Position numbers and translations under genes: made by a program. The notes under the pieces are model-generated. The model searched no databases. It was not told the DNA's origin and saw only the letters and a program-made list of their open reading frames with translations. A DNA stretch of 10,936 nt from the NCBI GenBank assembly GCA_963169595.1, contig CAUJFM010000081.1, positions 1 through 10,936 on the forward strand, written 5' to 3'. The stretch is from Bacteroidota bacterium (GTDB lineage Bacteria; Bacteroidota; Bacteroidia; Flavobacteriales_F; PHOS-HE28). Position 1 is the first letter of the stretch, and every line of letters begins with the position of its first letter. Shown in pieces: positions 1 through 7,312 of this stretch.

Positions 1-40
1 CCTGCGGAGAACCTGTCCGACACCGGCCGCCCGCCGCCGA

Positions 41-48
41 TACCTTTG
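41..48 (+). promoter_or_regulatory. Putative Bacteroidota -7 promoter box for the E1 gene
   Basis: TACCTTTG matches the Bacteroidota -7 consensus TAnnTTTG at every defined position and ends 17 nt before the ATG at 66. A matching -33 TTTG is not evident. Related boxes with similar spacing precede several other genes in this window, which supports a real promoter. A transcription start a few bases downstream would give a short leader; that is inference. Confidence 0.5.
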
Positions 49-65
49 TCCCGCAATTCCCACCC

Positions 66-2114
66 ATGTCCGTTCTGACCACCGAGGACCGCCAGGTCCG
101 TTTCGAGCGCGGTAGCCACAGTGAGGCCTTCCTGCTGAGCACCTACGAGAAGCTCGTTTACCCCCGCATCATCGAGGAGAAGATGCTGAGCCTGCTGCGG
201 CAGGGCAAGATCAGCAAGTGGTTCAGCGGCATCGGCCAGGAGGCCATCAGCGTGGGTGCGGCCATGGCCCTGCACGAGGAGGAGTACATCCTGCCCATGC
301 ACCGCAACCTGGGCGTGTTCACCACGCGCGGCATGCCCTTCGCCAAGCTCTTCGCGCAGTGGCAGGGAAAGGCCACCGGCTACAGCAAGGGCCGCGAGCG
401 CAGCTTCCACTTCGGCAGCCAGGAGCACCGGGTGGTGGGCATGATCAGCCACCTGGGCCCGCAGATGGGCATCGCCGATGGCATCGCGCTGGCCCACAAG
501 CTGAAGAAGGAGAACCGCTGCACCATCGTCTTCACCGGCGATGGCGCCACCAGCGAGGGCGACTTCCATGAGACCGAGACCGTGGCCGCCGTGTGGGACC
601 TGCCGGTGCTCTTCATCATCGAGAACAACGGCTACGGACTGAGCACGCCCAGCCACGAGCAGTTCCGCATGAAGAGCTTCGTGGACAAGGCCATCGGTTA
701 CGGCATCGAGGGCGTGCAGATCGCGGGGAACAACATCCTGGAGGTCTACAACAACCTGGCGAAGCTGGCCGACAGCGTGCGCGAGAACCCGCGGCCGATC
801 CTGGTGGAGTGCATCACCTTCCGCATGCGGGGCCACGAGGAGGCGAGCGGCACCAAGTACGTACCCAAGGAGCTGTTCGAGGAGTGGGGCAAGAAGGACC
901 CCGTGAACAACTACGAGACCTGGTTGATCAGCCAGGGGATCCTGAGCGTGGCCAAGCGCGACGAGATCCGCGCCCGCCTGAAGGACGGCATCGAGGAAGA
1001 CCTGAAGCACGCCTTCGAGGAACCGGAACCGGTGCCGGACGCGGAACGGGAGATGGCCGATGTCTACGCACCAGAAGGGATCGATGGCACCCGTAGCGTC
1101 GACCCACCGGGTCGACCGACTGTGCTGCCAACAGAACCTACCGCCACCGGCGCCCCGGAAAAACGCATGATCGACGCCATCCAGGAGGGCCTGCGCCAAA
1201 GCATGGAGCGCCACCCCGGATTGGTGCTGATGGGGCAGGACATTGCGGAGTACGGCGGGGCCTTCAAGATCACCGAAGGCTTCGTGGAGCAGTTCGGCAA
1301 GGACCGAGTGCGCAACACGCCGCTGTGCGAGAGCGCCATCCTCGGTGCTTCGCTGGGCTTGAGCATCAAGGGCATGAAGGCCATGATGGAGATGCAGTTC
1401 GCCGATTTCGTCAGCGAGGGCATCACCCAGATCTGCAATAACCTGGCGAAGATGCATTACCGCTGGGGCCAGAACGCCGACGTGGTGGTGCGGATGCCCA
1501 CCGGCGCGGGCGTGGGCGCGGGGCCTTTCCACAGCCAGAGCAACGAGATGTGGTTCGTGAAGACACCGGGCCTGAAGGTGGTGTTCCCGAGCAACCCCTA
1601 CGACGCCAAGGGCCTGCTGATGACGGCCTTCGACGACCCGAATCCGGTGATGTTCTTCGAGCACAAGGCCATGTACCGCAGCATCAACGGACCGGTGCCC
1701 GAGCAGCCGTACAGCATCCCCTTCGGCAAGGCACGCGTGGTGCGCGAAGGATCGGCGATGAGCATCATCACTTACGGCATGGGTGTGCATTGGGCAACGG
1801 ATGTGCAGAAGGAGACCGGCATCGACATCGACATCATCGACCTGCGCACCTTGGTACCGCTGGACGTGGAGACCATCCTGGCCAGCGTGAAGAAGACCGG
1901 CAAGGTGCTGTTGCTGCACGAGGACACGCTGACCGCCGGCTTCGGTGGCGAGCTGGCGGCCATCATCGCTGAGCATGCCTTCGAGCACCTGGACGCACCG
2001 ATCGTCCGCGTGGCCAGCTGGGATACCCCGGTGCCCTTCGCCATCCCGTTGGAGCAGGGTTTCCTGCCGAAAGGAAGGTTGAAGGAGGCGGTGGAACGGT
2101 TGGCGGGGTATTGA
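66..2114 (+). CDS. Fused 2-oxo acid dehydrogenase E1 (alpha + beta), branched-chain type
   Basis: Single-chain thiamine-diphosphate E1 component of a 2-oxo acid dehydrogenase complex. It would decarboxylate a 2-oxo acid (probably branched-chain, possibly pyruvate) and pass the acyl group to the lipoyl arm of E2 in the cytoplasm. Residues 1-320 are the alpha part: the ThDP motif runs from GDG at 158-160 to NN at 187-188, with GHEEASGTKY at 256-265. Residues 366-682 are the beta part: LCESAILG at 420-427 carries the expected Glu422, and GPFHSQSNE at 486-494 carries the conserved His489. The 682-residue length equals one alpha plus one beta subunit, a fusion common in Bacteroidota. The linker, about 320-366, is Pro/Glu/Thr-rich and contains a dispersed palindrome (separate entry). 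ATG at 66 follows a promoter-like box. No E2 or E3 gene is in the window. Fold and fusion are secure; substrate is uncertain. Confidence 0.93.
   Translation: MSVLTTEDRQVRFERGSHSEAFLLSTYEKLVYPRIIEEKMLSLLRQGKISKWFSGIGQEAISVGAAMALHEEEYILPMHRNLGVFTTRGMPFAKLFAQWQGKATGYSKGRERSFHFGSQEHRVVGMISHLGPQMGIADGIALAHKLKKENRCTIVFTGDGATSEGDFHETETVAAVWDLPVLFIIENNGYGLSTPSHEQFRMKSFVDKAIGYGIEGVQIAGNNILEVYNNLAKLADSVRENPRPILVECITFRMRGHEEASGTKYVPKELFEEWGKKDPVNNYETWLISQGILSVAKRDEIRARLKDGIEEDLKHAFEEPEPVPDAEREMADVYAPEGIDGTRSVDPPGRPTVLPTEPTATGAPEKRMIDAIQEGLRQSMERHPGLVLMGQDIAEYGGAFKITEGFVEQFGKDRVRNTPLCESAILGASLGLSIKGMKAMMEMQFADFVSEGITQICNNLAKMHYRWGQNADVVVRMPTGAGVGAGPFHSQSNEMWFVKTPGLKVVFPSNPYDAKGLLMTAFDDPNPVMFFEHKAMYRSINGPVPEQPYSIPFGKARVVREGSAMSIITYGMGVHWATDVQKETGIDIDIIDLRTLVPLDVETILASVKKTGKVLLLHEDTLTAGFGGELAAIIAEHAFEHLDAPIVRVASWDTPVPFAIPLEQGFLPKGRLKEAVERLAGY
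1091..1117 (+). repeat. Dispersed palindromic repeat, copy A (inside the E1 linker)
   Basis: The core GTCGACCCACCGGGTCGAC at 1098-1116 has perfect 8-bp inverted arms (GTCGACCC/GGGTCGAC) around a 3-nt loop. The reverse complement of the same core lies at 9430-9448, and the similarity extends to 26 of 27 positions (1091-1117 against the complement of 9429-9455). Here it is read in frame as S-V-D-P-P-G-R-P, residues 344-351 of the E1 protein, in the flexible linker between the alpha and beta parts. It resembles a REP-like or small insertable palindrome; the family is not recognised. Confidence 0.7.
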
Positions 2115-2381
2115 CGCTGGTCGACAATGCGCTGCCGGAGGTGTCAAGGAAGACCGCGTCAGGCCGCAAGGTCCATTGGCGGGGTCATTGGGCGCCGTGA
2201 TTGGCGCGTGCAGGTCTGACGACCATCCATATACACCGACCGCGCAAAAGGACCAGCCAACGCTATTGGTAGCAGGATCTCCGCGACTGGCGCATACGGT
2301 ACACCCATGCCCGGCCGATCGAGCGTATCATGCGCTCCAAGGCCAACGATCCACAAGGCTGGCCCCAGGTGCCGATCCCCG
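2115..2381. other. Convergent intergenic region, no gene seen
   Basis: 267 bp between the stops of the E1 gene (+) and the peroxidase gene (-). No convincing coding sequence was found. It holds a small hairpin, GAGCG-TATCATG-CGCTC at 2321-2337, and three close ATTGG(G)CG copies at 2175, 2187 and 2200. The hairpin could assist termination from either side but has no T-run, so a terminator is not claimed. Confidence 0.5.
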
Positions 2382-3458
2382 CTACCGCATCGCCACGGCC
2401 TGCGGCACCACCAAGGCATCGGCCGGCGGGGTGCCCGTGAGGCTTTCCAGGAACGCAACGATCTTCCGTATCTCGTCCGCGGTGAGCTCCTTGTTCAAGG
2501 AGGTGCGTGCCATCACGTCGACGGCCTTGCTCAGGTCGGCCACGCTGCCGTCGTGGAAATAGGGCCCCGTCCTGGCCACATTGCGCAGACCGGGCACCTT
2601 GAAGAGGTCCTTGTCGCTTTCCTTCTTGGTCAGGTCCATCAGGCCATGGTCCGCATCGGTGCTGCCCGTCAGGGGACGGAAATCCTGGTGCAGACCGAAC
2701 TTATGGAACATGGTGCCGCCGACGCTCACGCCCATGTGGCAGGTGGTGCAGCCCACATCCATGAACAGGGCCAGGCCTTCCTTGGCCTCCGGCGTCAGCG
2801 CGGCCACATCCCCCTTCAGGAACGCGTCGAACGGGGAGGGCGTCATCAGCGTCCGCTCGAACGCGCCGATGGCCCGTTCCATGCCCTTGTAGGTGATCGG
2901 TTGTTTCTCATCGGGGAAGGCAGCGGCGAACAGCGCCTTGTAGCCGGGCACTTCACGCAGACGCTTCTCCACGAAGGCCCGGTCTGGCATCGCGTGCTCC
3001 ACAGGGTTCAGTACCGGCATGCCAGCCTGCTCCTCCACGTCCTTGGCGCGGCCATCCCAGAACTGCATGCTGTGCAGCGCGGCATTATACACGGTGGGGG
3101 AGTTGCGTGCGCCGCGCTCCTTGGTGTCGCCCAGGGAGGTCTTCTCACCGTCCACCCCGAAATTGTCCAGCTTGTGGCAGCTGTTACAGCTGATGGTGCC
3201 GTTCATGCTCAGCCGGGTATCGTGGTATAGCAGCTTGCCCAGCGCCACCTTCTCGGGCGTCACCGGGTTCTCGGCACTCTCGGCCACATCGGGTAGTGCG
3301 GCGAACATTTTCTGAGCACGCTCCAGCAGGTCCTTGTCACCTGCGCCCCCGGTGGTACCGGGAGGAAGCGGCTTGTCCTTGTTCTCCGCACCTCCACCGC
3401 AGGAGGTCAGCAGGGCCAAGGTGAGCGGGCCGAGGATGGATCGTACGCTTGTTCTCAT
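2382..3458 (-). CDS. Di-haem cytochrome c peroxidase, lipoprotein
   Basis: Bacterial cytochrome c peroxidase/MauG family, 358 residues, expected to reduce H2O2 to water in the periplasm with electrons from small c-type cytochromes. It has the two c-haem sites of the family: CNSCH at 91-95 and CTTCH at 237-241. Between them lie the usual stretches NSPTVYNAALHSMQFWDGRA at 119-138 and VEEQA at 141-145, and LRNVARTGPYFHDGS at 291-305 follows. The ATG at 3458 is preferred over an in-frame ATG at 3491 because it begins directly with a lipoprotein signal: MRTSVRS, a hydrophobic run and LLTSC with Cys20, then a Gly/Pro-rich tether. It would therefore be lipid-anchored. The MgtC-like gene lies 72 nt upstream on the same strand. 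Some relatives modify proteins (MauG) instead of scavenging peroxide, so the substrate is less certain than the family. Confidence 0.9.
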   Translation of the reverse strand: MRTSVRSILGPLTLALLTSCGGGAENKDKPLPPGTTGGAGDKDLLERAQKMFAALPDVAESAENPVTPEKVALGKLLYHDTRLSMNGTISCNSCHKLDNFGVDGEKTSLGDTKERGARNSPTVYNAALHSMQFWDGRAKDVEEQAGMPVLNPVEHAMPDRAFVEKRLREVPGYKALFAAAFPDEKQPITYKGMERAIGAFERTLMTPSPFDAFLKGDVAALTPEAKEGLALFMDVGCTTCHMGVSVGGTMFHKFGLHQDFRPLTGSTDADHGLMDLTKKESDKDLFKVPGLRNVARTGPYFHDGSVADLSKAVDVMARTSLNKELTADEIRKIVAFLESLTGTPPADALVVPQAVAMR

Positions 3459-3530
3459 GGCTGGGTGCATTTCGGCGGCAAGTTTCCGCACAACCGTCCG
3501 GTGGCACCATGACCTCCGTCACCCTGCCGA

Positions 3531-4841
3531 TCACCGCACCGCCACCCACACCATGCCTGCAGCGGCGGCCAGGGCCATGCCCACGAATCCGGGTGTCACG
3601 GTGCGGCGCAAGGCAGGGCCTCCCACCACTACCGCGATGCCGAACTTCACCAAGGTGTTCACTGTGGCGGCGATGAGTATGGTGACCTGCGCCTGGGTGG
3701 ACCATCCCGGTTCACCCGCCATACGCGCCATGCTCAACGTGACGGCATCCACATCGGTGACGCCCGCCAGCGCACCGGCCACGTAGGTGCCGGCGTTCCC
3801 GAACCGTTCATCGGCCCAGACCACCAGCCAACGCACCAGTGCATAGAGCAGGGCGAACTGCAACGCCACCCGGAAATTGAGCGGATTGGTCAGCATTGGT
3901 TCGTCGTCGGGGGGATGCTTGCCCGCGGCCCGTTGCAGGAACCACGCCGCACCCAGGCCCGCCGCAGCGGTCAGCGTCAACGGGGCGGTCATCACCAGGG
4001 CCAGGTCCTTGTTCACCACGTACAGCTCCAGGAGCATGCGCAGGAACATGATGGCCGCAGAGGCCAGGATACCCATGGAAAGTGCGGCCAGCGCGGTGGA
4101 CCGTTGGCGGGCCACACGGGCGAAGCTCAGGGCCACCGCCGTGCTTGAGACAAGTCCACCGATCACGCCGGCCAGCAGGGTGCCACGGCCCTGGCCCATC
4201 ACCTTGGCCAGCAGATAGCCCACCAGGCTGATGCCCGAGACCAGCACCACCATGGTCCAGATCTCCTTCGGGTTCCATGTGCCATGCGGACCGTAGCCGA
4301 CGTTGGGCAGGAAGGGGAGGACGAGCACCGAGATGATGACGAACTCGATGATGGCCCGCACCTCCTGCTCGGTGAGCATGGTGACAAAGCGGTGCAACGG
4401 GAGCTTGAAGGACAGCAGGAGCAGCACCAGCACGGCCACGATGATGATGAAGAGCAGGTGCCCTTCATAGGCCAGCCCGCCCAGCAGGAAGGTGATCAGG
4501 GCCGTGACCTCGGAGGTGGCCCCGATGTCGCCGCGCCGGATACTGGCCGCGTAGGAGGTGACCAGCAGGGCGATGAAGCCCACGAGGATGATGGCGAAGA
4601 ACCAACCTCCGAGCGGCTCGGCGGACAGGGCTGCGAGGAAGCCCAGCAGGGCGATGAGGGTGAAGGTGCGCAGGCCGGCGAACTGCTTTTCCTGCGTGTT
4701 CGTATCGTCCACCGCACGTTCCCGGACCGTCTTGGCGAACTCACGTTCCAGCCCGATGAGGAAGCCGATGCCGACGGCCACAGCGAACCGCACCAGCAGG
4801 TGGACATCGGTCCCGTACCATACCTCGTTCAACTCCTCCAT
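3531..4841 (-). CDS. MgtC/SapB - DUF4010 multi-pass membrane protein
   Basis: Inner-membrane protein of 436 residues with two fused parts. The N-terminal part (about 15-150) has the MgtC/SapB signature VGIGFLIGLEREF at 23-35 and EVTALITFLLGGLAY at 111-125. The C-terminal part (about 160-436) matches DUF4010, with LPNVGYGPHGTWNPKEIW at 178-195, a glycine-rich GVIGGLVSSTAVALSF at 225-240 and GVTDVDAVTLSMA at 360-372. Roughly 11-13 hydrophobic segments are visible. MgtC relatives are linked to Mg2+ limitation and, in Salmonella, to ATP synthase inhibition; the function of DUF4010 proteins is not established. ATG at 4841 was chosen because homology begins at once and the 83 residues encoded upstream look non-coding. 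It is divergent from the NRAMP-like transporter, which suggests a shared role in cation homeostasis (inference). Confidence 0.85.
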   Translation of the reverse strand: MEELNEVWYGTDVHLLVRFAVAVGIGFLIGLEREFAKTVRERAVDDTNTQEKQFAGLRTFTLIALLGFLAALSAEPLGGWFFAIILVGFIALLVTSYAASIRRGDIGATSEVTALITFLLGGLAYEGHLLFIIIVAVLVLLLLSFKLPLHRFVTMLTEQEVRAIIEFVIISVLVLPFLPNVGYGPHGTWNPKEIWTMVVLVSGISLVGYLLAKVMGQGRGTLLAGVIGGLVSSTAVALSFARVARQRSTALAALSMGILASAAIMFLRMLLELYVVNKDLALVMTAPLTLTAAAGLGAAWFLQRAAGKHPPDDEPMLTNPLNFRVALQFALLYALVRWLVVWADERFGNAGTYVAGALAGVTDVDAVTLSMARMAGEPGWSTQAQVTILIAATVNTLVKFGIAVVVGGPALRRTVTPGFVGMALAAAAGMVWVAVR

Positions 4842-4858
4842 CGCGGCCGTTGGGTGGT

Positions 4859-4866
4859 GCAAGCTA
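4859..4866 (-). promoter_or_regulatory. Possible -7 box for the MgtC/DUF4010 gene
   Basis: Read on the minus strand the sequence is TAGCTTGC, a partial match to TAnnTTTG, ending 17 nt before the ATG at 4841. The spacing equals that of the E1 and SDR boxes. It is weak on its own and supported by the recurrence. Confidence 0.3.
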
Positions 4867-4962
4867 GTCCAAGCGGGCCATGTGCGGAGTTGATGCGGGT
4901 CATCCCATGGCCCTTCGGCATACTTCATCTGCGGCGGTATGCACCGTTCCCCGCCGAGCGCC

Positions 4963-4970
4963 GATCTTCG
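4963..4970 (+). promoter_or_regulatory. Possible -7 box for the NRAMP-like transporter
   Basis: GATCTTCG, two changes from TAnnTTTG, ends 19 nt before the ATG at 4990. It would fall inside the coding sequence if translation began at the in-frame ATG at 4939, so it mildly favours the 4990 start. Confidence 0.25.
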
Positions 4971-4989
4971 CTGGCGGCACGCCTTGGCC

Positions 4990-6240
4990 ATGGTGAAACG
5001 CAGGTCGAACATCATCAAGCGGTTCTGGAAACGGTTGGGCCCGGGCCTGGTCACAGGCGCCAGTGATGACGACCCGTCCGGTATCGCCACCTATTCCCAG
5101 GCGGGCGCCGTGCACGGTACCCAGTTGCTGTGGACGGCGGTTGTCACCTATCCGCTCATGGTGGCGGTCCAGGAGATGTGCGCGCGCATCGGCATCGTCA
5201 CCGGCCGTGGGCTCATGGGCGTCATCCGTGAGCACTATCCCCAATGGCTGGTGCGGCTGGTGCTTCTGGCGAGCCTGCCACCGATCCTGCTCAACATCGG
5301 GGCGAACATCGCGGGCATGGGGGCGGTGGGCAACCTCCTTGTGCCCCGCGTGCCGGCCTGGGGCTTCTCCATCCTCTTCACGGCATTGCTGTTGTACGCC
5401 ACGGTGGTCTGGACCTACCGCCGCATCGCCACCGTGATGAAGTGGCTGTGCCTGATCCTCTTCTGTTACGTGATCATCCCCTTCATCACGGACACCGATT
5501 GGACCGCGGCCCTGATCGATACCTTCCGTCCCACGCTGAGCACCGACGCGGCCTTCCTGCTCGCTGTGGTCGGCATCCTGGGCACCACCATCTCGCCCTA
5601 CCTCTTCTTCTGGCAGGCCAGCATGGAGGTGGAGGAACGCAACCAGCGCGGTCTGGTGGTGGACCGCAAGGTGATCGGCGCCATGGAGACCGATGTGCGC
5701 AGCGGCATGTTGTTCTCCAACCTGGTGTTCTACTTCATCGTGCTCACCTGCGGCATGGTGCTCCACAAGGCCGGGGTCACGGGCATTTCCACCGTGGCCG
5801 AGGCTGCTGAAGCGCTACGTCCGCTGGCGGGGGATAGCGCGCACCTGCTCTTCGCCGTTGGTGTGATCGGCACCGGTTTCCTGGCGATACCCGTGCTGGG
5901 CGGTGCGCTCAGCTACATGATGGCCGAAATGTTCGACTGGCCGGAGGGCCTGGACAAGAAGTTCCACGAGGCACCCGGCTTTTATGGCACCCTGGTCCTT
6001 TCCCTGATCGTGGGCCTGGGCATCCACCTGAGCGATGTGGCGCCCTTCCAAGCGCTCCTGTGGACGGCCGTGCTCTACGGCCTCACCGCGCCGGTGCTCA
6101 TCGCCATCATCCTGCGCATCTGCAACGACCGGCGGATCATGGGCGATTACGTGAACGGTCCGTGGCAGAACTTCTGGGGAGGGCTCACGCTGCTGTGCAT
6201 GACGGCCGCGGCCATTGCCCTGCTCGTCGTGGGCCTGTGA
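4990..6240 (+). CDS. NRAMP-superfamily divalent metal transporter with altered metal site
   Basis: Inner-membrane transporter of the SLC11/NRAMP (MntH-like) superfamily, 416 residues with about 11 hydrophobic segments. GLVTGASDDDPSGIATYSQA at 19-38 is the TM1 region, where classical transporters read DPGN; here it is DPSG (28-31). In the TM6 region, LGTTISPYLFFWQAS at 197-211 replaces the usual A-T-V-M-P-H, so the metal-binding Met is Ser202 and the His is Tyr204. The aspartate of TM1 (Asp28) is kept. Loss of that Met argues against typical Mn2+/Fe2+ selectivity; NRAMP-related Mg2+ transporters also lack it, so Mg2+ or another hard cation is a candidate (inference). The 4990 start (MVKRRSN) is preferred over ATG 4939 because homology and a basic N-terminus begin there. 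The divergent neighbour is an MgtC-type protein. Confidence 0.88.
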   Translation: MVKRRSNIIKRFWKRLGPGLVTGASDDDPSGIATYSQAGAVHGTQLLWTAVVTYPLMVAVQEMCARIGIVTGRGLMGVIREHYPQWLVRLVLLASLPPILLNIGANIAGMGAVGNLLVPRVPAWGFSILFTALLLYATVVWTYRRIATVMKWLCLILFCYVIIPFITDTDWTAALIDTFRPTLSTDAAFLLAVVGILGTTISPYLFFWQASMEVEERNQRGLVVDRKVIGAMETDVRSGMLFSNLVFYFIVLTCGMVLHKAGVTGISTVAEAAEALRPLAGDSAHLLFAVGVIGTGFLAIPVLGGALSYMMAEMFDWPEGLDKKFHEAPGFYGTLVLSLIVGLGIHLSDVAPFQALLWTAVLYGLTAPVLIAIILRICNDRRIMGDYVNGPWQNFWGGLTLLCMTAAAIALLVVGL

Positions 6241-6258
6241 GCGCTGGCCGTGGGCCCT

Positions 6259-6266
6259 TATCTTGG
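6259..6266 (+). promoter_or_regulatory. Possible -7 box for the lamin-tail protein gene
   Basis: TATCTTGG differs from TAnnTTTG at one defined position and ends 18 nt before the ATG at 6285. It lies in the 44-nt gap after the transporter stop, so the gene may be transcribed separately from the transporter. Confidence 0.35.
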
Positions 6267-6284
6267 TCCTACACTGTTACCGCC

Positions 6285-7133
6285 ATGCAACGTACCATTC
6301 TTCTCAGCCTCCTGTTCGCACCGGCCCTGCTCCATGCCCAACTGGTGATCAATGAAGTGGACTATGACCAGCCGGGCACCGATGCGGCCGAGTTCCTGGA
6401 GTTGAAGAACATCGGCAGCACACCCTATCCGTTGGATGAGGTGGCGGTGATCCTGGTGAACGGGTCGGGCGGTGCGCCGGCCACCTACCTCACCATCTCG
6501 TCCGATGCCTGGCCTGACCTCGCGCCGGGCGGCTATTTCGTGATCTGCGCCAACGGGTCCACGCCCAATTGCGGCCACCTGGCCACACCGGCCACCAACC
6601 TCATCCAGAACGGTGTGCCCGATGCCATCGCGCTGGTGAACACGGTGACCGATGAAGTGCTGGATGTGCTGAGCTACGGCGGCAATGTGGTGGGCTATGT
6701 GGAGGGGACCGGCACCACGGCGGTGGATGTGAACAGCGTGGATGAGCGCAGCCTGAACCGCTGGCCGGACGGCGCCGACACCAACAACAACGATGCGGAC
6801 TTCCGCGTGGGATGCAGCACGCCGGGGGCCACCAACCTTGTGGACGATGTGTTGTGCGACGTGCCCTCCAGCCTCAACGAGATCGTGGCGGTCTCACCGC
6901 TCACCGTGCTGCCTGACCCATCGGGTGAGCGGCTGATCATCGCCTTCGGGGACCAGGGGCCGGTGACCTTCGAACTCTTCGGCCGCGATGGACAATTGCT
7001 GGACGTGCGCACCGTGGTGGGCCAGGCCAAGGCCGCCTGGAGCGTGCCAACAGCCGACCTACGCGGGCAGCTGGTGGTGGTGCGTGCGCGCACGGCCGCT
7101 CAGCAGCAGGTGCGCCGGGTGGTGGTGCCCTGA
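6285..7133 (+). CDS. Secreted lamin-tail-domain protein with T9SS-like C-terminal domain
   Basis: Predicted exported protein of 282 residues. Residues 1-18 form a signal peptide (MQRTILLSLLFAPALLHA, then Gln). Residues 19 to about 185 look like a lamin-tail domain: it opens LVINEVDYDQPGTDAAEFLE (20-39), a pattern characteristic of bacterial extracellular LTD modules, and continues with short beta-strand-like stretches. Residues about 205-282 resemble a type IX secretion sorting domain, with VTFELFGRDGQLL at 227-239 and GQLVVVRARTAAQQQVRRVV at 261-280. The protein is therefore likely carried across the outer membrane by the T9SS and released or anchored at the surface. Four cysteines (88, 96, 177, 191) could form disulfides. 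Enzyme motifs are absent; the LTD is probably a binding or adhesion module. The ATG at 6285 is set by the signal peptide. Confidence 0.83.
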   Translation: MQRTILLSLLFAPALLHAQLVINEVDYDQPGTDAAEFLELKNIGSTPYPLDEVAVILVNGSGGAPATYLTISSDAWPDLAPGGYFVICANGSTPNCGHLATPATNLIQNGVPDAIALVNTVTDEVLDVLSYGGNVVGYVEGTGTTAVDVNSVDERSLNRWPDGADTNNNDADFRVGCSTPGATNLVDDVLCDVPSSLNEIVAVSPLTVLPDPSGERLIIAFGDQGPVTFELFGRDGQLLDVRTVVGQAKAAWSVPTADLRGQLVVVRARTAAQQQVRRVVVP

Positions 7134-7312
7134 TGCGCGCCTTTCAACAGTGCGTTGTGAACGGCCGCGCGGCCGCTCCGGGATCTTCCTGAGGATCAGC
7201 AGGATCAAGGCCTCCAAGCGGCGCCGAACGCAGGTCCCATCAACACGGGCCGTTTGGTAAACAGTGCCAGCAAGGGCCCTGAGCAGGCTGTTGCCCGCCG
7301 GACCTTGGCACC
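7134..7312. other. Intergenic region with a GC-only palindrome
   Basis: 179 bp between two plus-strand genes with no coding sequence I can support. CGGCCGCGCGGCCG at 7162-7175 is a perfect 14-bp palindrome. GGATC recurs three times between 7181 and 7205. Either could be part of a transcript end for the lamin-tail gene, but no T-run follows. Confidence 0.4.

Noticed and set aside
2119..2125. GGTCGAC just after the E1 stop as a third copy of the palindromic repeat
   Set aside because: Only one 7-bp half is present with no second arm; such a short match is expected by chance.
2290..2337. Rho-independent terminator in the convergent gap
   Set aside because: A 5-bp hairpin and a weak long-range pairing are present, but there is no T-run on either strand after them.
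2307..3230. 307-codon plus-strand reading frame opposite the peroxidase gene
   Set aside because: Antisense shadow. The minus strand has two CxxCH haem sites and a lipoprotein signal, while the plus-strand product is rich in His/Gly/Ala with no recognisable domain.
4842..4989. Possible Mg2+-sensing riboswitch in the divergent gap
   Set aside because: No conserved M-box-like or other riboswitch helices could be recognised by eye; the leader implied by the promoter-like boxes would be too short.
4842..5090. N-terminal extension of the MgtC/DUF4010 protein by 83 residues
   Set aside because: The extension lacks hydrophobic or family-like sequence, overlaps the divergent NRAMP start, and the homology begins exactly at the ATG at 4841.
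4900..5766. 288-codon minus-strand reading frame opposite the NRAMP-like gene
   Set aside because: His/Asp/Glu-rich composition typical of the complement of a hydrophobic membrane gene in GC-rich DNA; the plus strand carries clear family motifs.
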